Below, piece by piece: positions 55,641-64,000 of a DNA stretch of 64,000 nucleotides. How positions within the stretch are numbered: the stretch's first letter is position 1; every line of letters begins with the position of its first letter. Below the pieces are notes generated by a model. It was not told the origin of the DNA. It saw nothing but the letters and a program-made list of their open reading frames with translations, and did not search any database. Source of the DNA: Ctena decussata. Taxonomy: Eukaryota; Mollusca; Bivalvia; Lucinida; Lucinidae. The DNA lies in NCBI GenBank assembly GCA_963989385.1, contig OZ022501.1, positions 89,760,979 through 89,824,978 of the forward strand. Direction: 5' to 3'. The position numbers and the translations under genes are program-made.

Positions 55641-56265
55641 CTGTTAAAAAGGGAGTAAAAGCGGAAGTCATCCATCGAACAAAAGGCTTACCCGAGTCAT
55701 CCTTTAACCGTGTAGGATTTCTTTGACGTGTATGCCGAATGCACTTAAAACGATTAATCAAAGCACTGAGAAAACTATTAACTTTTGCCACATTTGGTTG
55801 GGTACTGTATACTTATAAAACACAACATTCTGTAGTCTTATGCCCACGATGGGCTTGGACGGTTTTACACCTTTTGCTTATAGCTGTTGCGTCTCCTCGT
55901 GGAAACAGTAATTTATTTTGATCGATGTAAGACCTAGTAACAATCAAATGCAGATGATAATAAATGTTTATTGTTGTTTTCTATCAAAGACGGACTCACT
56001 ATTGAAATATACAAAAAAGTTATTGAGCGAGGGCTTTCAATCATCCAAAGCCACAGTCTTTTGCTATTTTTCAAGTGTTCGCCCAGTTGCCCACATAGTT
56101 AATCTCATTTTTAACACATATATACGCCTAGTGGACTCATCTATCCGTAAGTTATAAATTGGGTGAGTCCTTTTGTCCATTAAGGGGTGTCTAGTTTAGT
56201 TTATCAGTAATTTATTGTATTTAAGGATAACACCCATTTTTCATATGAAAATAGCGTAGACTATG

Positions 56266-56318
56266 AACAGACACCGCATTATGCGGCGTCTGATCTCGGT
56301 CTGCGCTGTTTGCCTACG
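56266..56318. repeat. Hairpin MITE family G, partial
   Basis: cagacaccgcattatgcggc then gtctgatctcggtctgcgct and gtttgcc. Confidence 0.6.
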
Positions 56319-56763
56319 TCCTATTTTTGGGACACTGGGCATTAATAGTTTCATTTGTTGGAATAAACAATATTTTATTTATCAATTCTAACACTTGTAC
56401 ATCAATATACAGTTTTATACATTCCAGGATCTGGCTGTAAGCTTGAGCTTATAAATGCCTTTTCCTGACGACAGTCACACAATCCGTCAGAACCTAATAA
56501 GGCAGTAAATGCAGCCTTTCCTCTTTCTCCAAAGCTGCAGCAGACACAGTGATACAGGGGGGCATTATGAATGTAGATTGTCTTTTTAAATTTTTAAGCT
56601 GAAAACATAGACGCATATCGTCTAATCACTGCTGTTTCGCGGCGCAGCCGCGTATAATTTCACTACTCTTCCACAATTCACAAGATTTTTGGTCAAATAA
56701 CGCGTATGTCAAAATTTAGCCAATAATACCAAAGTGAATGAATATTTAAACTTCGTTCCCCGT

Positions 56764-56790
56764 CCCCCCCCCCCCCCCCCCCCCCCCCCC
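56764..56790. repeat. Poly-C run, 27 bases
   Basis: An uninterrupted run of C. Confidence 0.95.
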
Positions 56791-57474
56791 ATCCTATTGC
56801 ACTGCGTGAATACTGACACTCTGTCAGATATTAACTCAAAATGTTTCTCTTGTTTGTAAATTTATATTATAGCAATTTTATCGAAAACAGACGCAGTTAT
56901 TCAAAACTTTCTTTTTTCGTTGTAGATCTACTTTCGATTTCTCCTTTGGGTTTTATACACACACAAAAAAAACCAAAAAAACAGTGCATCATGTTGGTAA
57001 CTGTTTTGAAATCAGGTCAATCTCAAGATTGACCGCGGTCCATTTTTGGAATTCCAAATTGGATAGCTCAGTTTTGAGAAAGTTCATTGTCGTCACCCAG
57101 TGTCAACATTACGGTTGTGGGTGCCTACCGACATAGCTCACTTGAGTCATATTCGTGAAAGTTATTGTCAACTCTGGACCTAGAGACATATTTCCAAACA
57201 CACTTCCATTTAATCTGCGCCGATTATCTTTTTTTAAGGGTTTTCTTGTTATTATTTCGATTAAAAAAGATGGCAAAATTGTTTTACTGCGCTGTTTAAT
57301 CATTTTCACTTAAGTATTATTATTATTTGATTTATTTTTATTTTTATTTACTGTCTTTGTTTTCCTGTTTCGTAAACACGTAGGATAATGAAGACTAGAC
57401 AAACGAAACGAAACTAGACAACTAAAACTGGGGGTTGGGGTGGTGTTCTATATAATAGAAGATAAACGTCTTTA

Positions 57475-58971
57475 CAGTCATAGGAACTTCCACAGATGTA
57501 AACAAAAAATTGAACTCAGAATAGGGTTCAAATTCTTCACAATAGTACAAGTTTTAGACCCCAATGAGGGATAGTAGCAGTTTTTCTATTACTTCCCTTG
57601 TCAGATAAAGTCAGAGGTCGAACAAATTCTCAGGAGGTCCTTCTAATTGAATTACTCTGCTTTTATCCCTGAGTACTTACTGAGAAGTGTTGGTTTATTT
57701 GCCTATTTAAATCATTAGTGTGTTAATTAAACAAATTATCCTTAATTAATTTCTACACAGGGGTGTTGTTTTTAGAGCTACAAAATATTTCTTTAGATCT
57801 GATAACACTAAGTTGAGATATGATTGGTAAAAATATAGCATGTATACAGTACAAAGAAAACAGCGATAATGACAGAGGAAACCAATTAGTAGGACCTAAT
57901 TACTAGAGAGTACACAAGGGCAATAACTGACTGCTATTCCCCTTTGCATATGGGGGGAAGGGCGAGCAGTGGGGGCCCTGAACAGCTGCTTCTCTGGAGC
58001 AGTCTGATCTGGGCCTGCGCTGTTTGCCCAGTCCTATATATCCGAAAGTTTGGGTTTGTGGTGGAAACAAAGGATCACTTATAGTGTTCCCCCGTTATAG
58101 TGCCATTTATTTGATACTAGTCAGTGACTATTTGAACAGAATACTAGTCGATGACTTTTAATAATTATGATACTTGTCAAAGGGACTCTACATTGTGAAT
58201 AGTCAAGTCGAAGTGATCTCTAAATTGATTTAGTGACAATTTAAAACATATATGATACTTGCAAGTGACATTATAAAGACAATACTAGTTAAAAGTTATA
58301 AAGGGACAAGTTGTATACTATGGGATTTCAAAATTTATGCTTGGGGCTATTGTTGTGCTGTAGCCTCAATCAGGTAAATAGGACATAAAGATGTGATAGT
58401 ATACTTCCGCTATTGATTAACATTGCTATAATGCCAAAGTTTGCAACTTTCCTCAGTTGTATGTGTTCATTATTTGAAAAGTTTTGACTTATACTCTAGT
58501 TGGAGTTTTAGTCGATAAATAAATCTTGAAATCTTTACATCTCCCTGATAATATCTGACAGCTCTGCAGCCGGTGTTTATATTAACATTCATTTTTTACC
58601 AGCAGTGTTAACAAATAAAACTGGCAACTTTAAAGCTCGTTAGACAGAAAAAAAGCCCTGATGAGACTGCCCCTATCAGCTGCCAGTAGTGTAGGCCCTG
58701 GTCAGATGTAGGCCCCAACGTATTATAGTGTATGCCCTGACCAGATGCAACCTTCTATCACATTTGATCTGGGACGACACTTTTTGTCATAGCCCCTCTA
58801 GAAGTATTATAATCATAAAACAAAGATTGCAAAACAGATAGTTTTAACCATACAATAATTTAGTTATATTAACAGTTGTGTGTCATCTGTAAACCATGGA
58901 TAAAACTAACCACCACTGCATTTGTTTACATTCTCAAATTTGAGAATAATCTCGGGAAGTTCCTATGACTG
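57475..58971. mobile_element. TIR element, 1.5 kb
   Basis: Perfect 17-bp inverted ends CAGTCATAGGAACTTCC. The left end is preceded by TA; the right is followed by TT. Inside are repeated gatactagtca and tactagtcgatgact units (about 58110-58290) and a nested family G-like hairpin (57972-58034). No coding sequence. Confidence 0.75.
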
Positions 58972-59084
58972 TTTAAGAGTTTTACAACTTCATATATAGG
59001 CTATTTATGTGTTTATTTGACCTATCAGTGGACCATAATTACCAGTTATAATAATTTCATTGGCTGATTGGAGGTGTTGATAAT

Positions 59085-59256
59085 AGTCTCTGTGATAAGA
59101 GACAGAATGAAACTTTGTTCTGTTCTGTTTCAATTCTCATAACGACGTTCCCCAAGTGGCTCAGTGGCAGGTGACACTGGTCTATGTGATAAGAGACAGA
59201 ATGACACTTTGTTCTGTTTTGTTTCAATTAACATAACGACGTTCCCCAAGTGGCTC
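59085..59256. repeat. Tandem duplication, ~86-bp unit
   Basis: gtgataagagacagaatgaa through cataacgacgttccccaagt occurs twice (from about 59092 and 59178). Both copies end in ccccaagtggctc, which looks like a tRNA A-box. Confidence 0.75.
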
Positions 59257-60029
59257 GGCGGCATGGCACTTTGGAAGTTAATCCTCCTTATATAGTCCAC
59301 TCCTGTCTTTAACATGCAACAAAAGTTCGCCACTCTAACCACGTCACCATAAACACACTCTTCTACAGCAAGGCGCTAGCAGTGATATTTATACCCATTC
59401 TCTCTGGTTCGTTTAAAACTGTGTTCTTATAACAATACTTATACTCTCATCTTTTTTTCTAAATTCCCTATTATACTTTTAGATCTCACCATCACTTTTT
59501 TACTTTTATTCTTACTAAACCTGCGCATAACACTCAGTAGAGGCTGAATGTGTAACAAAATTACTTAAAGGCTTGAACCCATCAGAAGCTTTAAGACCTG
59601 ATGATTTGCACCCTAGAGTGTTAAAAGAACTTGCATCTGAATTAGGCCCAATGTTCGCTCACCTCTTCCAAAAATCTACTGACATGGGTGCAATCCCCAA
59701 AGAATGGTCTCTTGCAAATATATGCCCGCTCTGTAATAAAAGAAGATAGGTCTTTGGCTTGCAATTACCGATTTGTTTCTCTAACTTGTGTACCTTGCAA
59801 GTTACTTGAACATATTGTTTGCTCTAATATTATAGCACATTTGGATGAACATAAACTTTTGTCAGACAAACAACTTGCATTTCGGAAGAAGCATAGTTGT
59901 GAAACGCAGTTGATCACGGGTTTTAAACGACTGGGCTTAAATCTTGGATAAGGGCGGTCAGGGTGACACTTTTATCTTGGACTTCGAAACAGCTTTTGTC
60001 ACACACCCTCATGAGCTACTTGGGGAACG

Positions 60030-60552
60030 GTCATTATTTACTAGCTGGGGTGTTGGAGAAATTTTCAGGAGATCTACATATCTTTTCATGACCCATCCAC
60101 TGACTTAGGTTTTCTTTGTCCGACCCCGCCACCATCATTTTAAAAAAAAGTCTGACCCCCCTCCCCCGCCCCCCCCCACCCCACACACACACCTGCCCCC
60201 TCCCCCACCACCGCCCACAGCAAAACCAGGTCAACAGTAACATAGGAACATATATTGACTCCTCCACCCTCCCAAGCCCTCACTTCAACACTTACACACA
60301 CACATAGCAAAAGAAAAAAACTTTTAAAAGAAAATAAACTTCTGACAGAAACATACAGGAAAATACATTTTACAATTACTTAGTCTATGAATATGAACAT
60401 GCAGACTGTGTATGCATCCCAAAGAGTTTTCAAAGATCGTCCACTGTAGTGAAGCGTAGTGGCGAGGTGCTAGCGCGCAAGATTCATGATCATCGGATCC
60501 CCAGTTTGAATCCCGCCAGGTTCCTCTGCACATTGACCTTGAGCACATCTCA

Positions 60553-60598
<46 letters not shown>

Positions 60599-60703
60599 AA
60601 TACTGTATAAGGGACATGAGGCAGTTGTGCAGAAAGGGGGTAAGGCGAGCCCCCACCCCCCAGAAGCCAAAAGATATTAGAAAATCAAAAGTACAAGAAA
60701 GCA
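60030..60703. other. Insertion inside the LINE
   Basis: The RT frame stops near 60025 (ATHPHELLGE-like) and resumes near 60735 (YGYGIGGKTLKW). The DNA between has a C-rich and CA tract (60155-60192), a tRNA-like unit at ~60440-60535 (B box agtttgaatccc) and a (GT)n run. Probably a SINE or composite insertion. Confidence 0.55.
60553..60597. repeat. (GT)n microsatellite
   Basis: About 22 GT units. Confidence 0.92.
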
Positions 60704-61576
60704 TTAGTTGATAAATAATGACCGTTCCCTTAAATGTAAGCTATATGGCTATGGTATTGGTGGGAAGACACTGAAATGGATAGATTCTTTTCATTGTGAC
60801 AGGCAGCAGCGTATAGTAGTAAATGGAGTTAAATCAGATTGGGCCCCCGTTTTGTCAGGTGTCCCCGTGGGCACCGTGCTTGGACTACTGTTGTTCTCGT
60901 TGTACATTAACGATATAACAGAAAATATTGACTCGGAATTGAGACTTTTTGCCGACGACTATGTTTGCTATCGTGAAATCAGAGACAACGAAGACACTGT
61001 GAAACTTCAGGAGGATACATATTGTTTAGGGCGTTGGGCAAGGAGTTGGGGCATGAGATTCCAACTGGTCAAATGCAACATAATGCAGATTACATGGAAA
61101 CGGATCAAGAAGTTCAATGCTTCCTATACCTTACAGGGAACGGTCATCGATAACTTAGAAACTATCAAATATCTTGGTATAACTATTACCAATGATTTGA
61201 AATGGAACGCACATGTCAGCAATATTTGCACAAAGGCTAATAGGTCCCTTGGTTTCCTTAGACGTTACTTGTTGGCATGTCCACGGGACGTTAAAGATCG
61301 AGTCAGCATACAAGGGACTGGTGCGTCCAGTCCTGGAGTATGGTAGTTCAGCTTGGGACCCCAAAGTATACTTCTTCAAGATGAGCTTGAGAAGGTGCAG
61401 AAAAGGGACGCTAGATTTGTAACAGGAAATAACACATATGGAACTTGGAGTATGACTGGCATTCTGGAAAAACTTAAGTGGAAATCTCTGAAAAAGAAAA
61501 GGAAAGATAGTAGACTTATAATGCTGATTCTGATTCTAAGAGGATGAAGCATTAAACCTAGCTAGATAGATAGACA

Positions 61577-61938
61577 GGGGAGCATTGAAATACCGCAAAC
61601 CACCGCAAACCACCCCCAAATCTCCATTAGCCACAACAAACCAGTTAAAAATCATTTCTAACCACTTTTTAAATATTTTTAACACTTTTGAGAATTTTTT
61701 TGCCAGCTGAATTATACACCGAAAAGGCCACTTATATATGCCAACACTTGGGCAGAACTGTTTCATATATGGCCCAAAATCTGCACCATTTTCCACCATT
61801 TAGCATTTGTTACCCCCTATATAGCACTGGTAACAGCTGGTTATAACGAGCTGGGAAATATCTGAACCACTTTCCACACCTTGTCTGTGTAATGAAGTCT
61901 CTTAACGTACAGAAACAGTAATGTTGTAGGCACATTAG

Positions 61939-61973
<35 letters not shown>

Positions 61974-62220
61974 GACTTTATTTAACGAGGGTGACAACAT
62001 TTAGCCTTAGAAAATATTTTGATAAAATTAAAGATTCCAAGTTCCTTAATTTACAGTAAAGTTGTCGTTAATATGCCAACAAATATCAAATATACTGATT
62101 AAATGAACAGTGAAATAGTTTTTGGGGTGGTTTGTAGTGATTTTTTACCAGCTGACTTATAGCTGGTTTGTGGTGGTTTGAGGTGGTTTGTGGTAGTTTT
62201 CGGTATTTCAATGGACTGGA
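61577..62220. mobile_element. TIR element with AAACCACC-repeat ends, ~640 bp
   Basis: Left gcattgaaataccgcaaacc with accgcaaaccaccc; right tggtttgaggtggtttgtgg and cggtatttcaatggac. It has the same plan as 45736-46360. The interior includes (AAGT)n at 61941-61971. It ends about 150 bp before TMEM38B exon 1. Confidence 0.7.
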
Positions 62221-62366
62221 TAGACGATGATTCGTTGCACCTGACGTTTATTTCGCTCATTTTAAAGCCGAGTGGGTTACATTCATTACATTTGGGCATG
62301 CGCAGCTAGCTCTAGGAATTCAGCATCCTCATCTTTTTTTAAGCATCACTTAAAAAATTGCCAAAA

Positions 62367-62499
62367 ATGGATCCACAAACATTTATGGACATTGCAACGA
62401 AAGTGACAAAGTTGAAAATGTTTCCATATTTCGATATTGCACATTATATGTTGATGTGTATGTCTGTGCGGGATGATTTGCCGGCGACTTCAAGTGGAG
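62367..62499 (+). CDS. tmem38b: TMEM38B (TRIC-B) trimeric intracellular cation channel, coding exon 1
   Basis: The ATG at 62367 sits in aaaaATGG. It encodes MDPQTFMDIATKVTKLK, MFPYFDIAHYMLMCMSV, RDDLPATSSG and ends before donor G|GTAACT, in phase 1 after 44 codons. MFPYFDIAHY matches the signature MFPFFDIAHYLVSVMAVK of vertebrate TMEM38B, at the start of the first membrane helix. TRIC channels conduct K+ across the ER membrane to balance Ca2+ release (family knowledge). Later exons lie beyond the window, since the first intron already fills 62500-64000 with repeats. The gene is divergent from CDC14. The assignment rests on one short exon, so paralogue A versus B is less sure than the family. 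Confidence 0.8.
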
Positions 62500-62631
62500 G
62501 TAACTCAATTTCTCAAAAAAGTTCTCATTTCTTGTGCTAGTCCTCTACTACTTGACCCTTAGCCAGGATCCACTGTGTTACTCCAGTAAGGGGCATGTGT
62601 TAATCAACATGTGAGTCCTCAATCCAGGGCA

Positions 62632-62905
62632 GGGCCCCATAGCGCAATTTGTAGGGCACCTGACTCGTAGGTCAGAAGTCCTGGGTTCGATAACTGGTCG
62701 GGCCACATACTGTCGTTTCTCCTTCCGCTGGTTCAAGAAGGGCAGTTGCCAGTTACTGGCAAAACTATGTGCACTTAGTACTGTTTAACCACTTAGAAGG
62801 TTTTAAGCCCAGGAATATTGTGGTTAGGTTTACTGACCGTCCTGACATGACCAGAGCTGTTTACCGTGGACGTCGTTGATCAACATATCAATCAATCAAT
62901 CGACG
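62632..62905 (+). mobile_element. tRNA-derived SINE (type 2), full length
   Basis: Head: atagcgcaatttgtagggca, loop ctcgtag and B box gggttcgataact. Body: ctccttccgctggttcaag to gtttaccgtggacgtcg. Tail: atcaatcaatcaatcga. Collinear with the minus-strand copy at 49385-49655. It lies in TMEM38B intron 1. Confidence 0.87.
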
Positions 62906-62924
62906 GCTCAGATGTAGGGGTTCG

Positions 62925-63765
62925 TCTCGAGGGTAATTTCTCTCCACACAGGTAACTTTTCACTTTTGTACATGAGTAACAACCACCAGCAAATTGATGC
63001 CATCCTGTTGGATGACTGCCTCGTGTATTGCACAATCGCCACAGACTAGGATGCCACGACTTTGCAAGAGGACCTCCACAATCTTCAGTTGGAGCAAGTC
63101 TGGCGGATGAAATTCTATCCAAGCAAGTGTGAATTAATCCGCATTACTAACAAGTGCATGGTGATCGACAGGGCATTACAAGATCAGATCAATGATCAGA
63201 CTCTCCAACGTACTAACAAGGCCAAATACCTAGGTGTTACAACTGACGGGTCACATGCACATGTTGTCGCCATCCCCAAGAGGAGAATTTCTGAAACAAT
63301 GAGTCCTTTCTGTATAGGAATTTATCATTCTGTCTAAAAGAAATGAAGGCCAAGTGTTAGCAAGACATTGCCCCAGCTGGAATTTGGTGCAACTGTATGC
63401 GATCCCTACACCAAAAACAATATCAACAAGTTTAACAGAGGCAGTGCAACAACAGTTACATGCAGCAAGATTCTGCAACAGCAACTAGTAGTGTATCAGC
63501 TATGATCCAGGATCTGTGCTAGGAGCAGCTGGAAACTAGAGGCCAACAATTAAAAGCTGCCATGCTGTGCAGGATCATCAGTCAACTTATTGAGGTCCAG
63601 GTTCCGCCTTTGCTCATACCAGCAGGTACTCACACCAGGGTCATGCGACTCATGCCAACAGATTTCTTGTCCCATTTGGCAGTGTCAGCACCTTTGAGCT
63701 TTTCTTCTAACCATCCAGCATCTGAGTCTGGAACAGCCTTCCAACTGAGGTCACCACTAGGGGTG
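62925..63765 (+). pseudogene. LINE fragment, jockey/CR1-like 3' region
   Basis: Frames give DDCLVYCTIATD (the YxDD box region, altered to LLDD), TLQEDLHNLQLEQVWRMKF, YPSKCELIRITNK, KAKYLGVTTDGSHAH and, after frameshifts, RIISQLIEVQVPPLLIPAGT. This is the end of the RT and the C-terminal tail in the correct order. It has several stops and frameshifts and lies in TMEM38B intron 1. Confidence 0.8.
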
Positions 63766-63766
63766 C

Positions 63767-64000
63767 GCGATATTACCGGTATACCGGTAAATCGTGATTC
63801 AAAATTGCCACGATACGAATCACGATACGTTCTGGCCATACCGGTACGCTCGGTAAATTTTGGAAGTTTCCGGACATTCTTGTCGTGAAAACGTTTATAT
63901 ACTTTTAATTAACAATTTCCTTTTCATTTCGTCAGTATTTATCCCCAAATATTCTTTTTTCATGAAACGGATCTAGGTAGTGGAGTCAATTAAAGCCAAT
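63767..64000. mobile_element. Start of a further TIR element, cut by the window edge
   Basis: The LINE stops at ...gtcaccac and taggggtgcgcgatattacc begins. ggtataccggtaaatcg and ccataccggtacgctcggta motifs follow. A taggggtg-type end is common in hAT elements. The second end is not in view. Confidence 0.45.

Larger units (their letters stand above)
59560..61560 (+). pseudogene. Inactive non-LTR retrotransposon (jockey/CR1-like RT), with insertion
   Basis: 59560-60025: GLNPSEALRPDDLHPRVLKE, LASELGPMFAHLF and LTCVPCKLLEHIVCSN give RT fingers and palm. After an insertion, 60708-61346 carries KTLKWIDSFHCDRQQRIVVN, VLSGVPVGTVLG and LRLFADDYVCYREI (the YxDD box as FADD), then YLGITITNDLKWN and the thumb. 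It is broken by frameshifts near 59730, 59945, 61300 and 61370. Q to V in SGVPQGT also damages the motif. The normal product would copy LINE RNA into DNA at a nicked target. Confidence 0.88.

Noticed and set aside
62640..62710. Possible functional tRNA gene (A and B boxes present)
   Set aside because: It is continuous with a SINE body and an (ATCA)n tail, and a collinear copy exists at 49385-49655.

Overview
Organism and overall character. This is AT-rich animal genomic DNA: large introns, GT/AG splice sites and very dense short palindromic transposons. Two repeat features point to a bivalve mollusc, probably a heterodont clam. One is pearl-like elements with tandem core units and an (ACGG)n tract. 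The other is abundant 'gagccgcgacacgac' and 'aaacagcgtagacc' type hairpin elements. The species call is an inference; the genes and repeats were read directly.

Genes. Two genes are visible, both cut by the window edges. The minus strand, from 47519 down to 4044, carries the 5' part of a CDC14 dual-specificity phosphatase gene: 12 coding-exon positions, about 488 codons, every junction in phase. The catalytic residues fall at human CDC14A numbering (Asp251, Cys278, Arg284). Exon position 8 exists twice (19346-19433 and 16926-17013). Both copies are 88 bp, intact, related in sequence and flanked by splice sites, so they form a candidate mutually exclusive exon pair at the junction of the A and B domains. 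The C-terminal exons lie beyond the left edge. On the plus strand at 62367-62499 is the first coding exon of a TRIC-B (TMEM38B) cation channel; the rest lies beyond the right edge. The two genes are divergent, with about 14.8 kb between their start codons.

Layout. 1-4043: 3' intron of CDC14, with a complete hAT-type MITE (224-1122, perfect 8-bp TSD) and several hairpin MITEs. 4044-13050: exons 12 to 9, with a 2.6-kb hAT-like element (6990-9571) holding a BED-finger remnant and a nested pearl-like element, followed by a second minisatellite element (9736-11056). 13051-25000: a 1-kb TIR element, a tRNA-derived SINE, the duplicated exon 8, exons 7 to 5, and a perfect 134-bp inverted duplication beside exon 6. 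25000-47519: the long introns 4 to 1, holding many palindromic MITEs, three hAT-like elements and a 3.47-kb TA-flanked element with 43-bp inverted ends. 47520-62366: intergenic, made mostly of MITEs, SINEs and dead LINE fragments. 62367-64000: TMEM38B exon 1 and its first intron, with a full SINE, a LINE 3' end and the start of another TIR element.

How the parts relate. CDC14 and TMEM38B have no known functional link; the head-to-head arrangement is only positional. The most interesting biology is the candidate mutually exclusive splicing of CDC14. The intron separating its alternative exons is loaded with foldback elements that could shape RNA structure.
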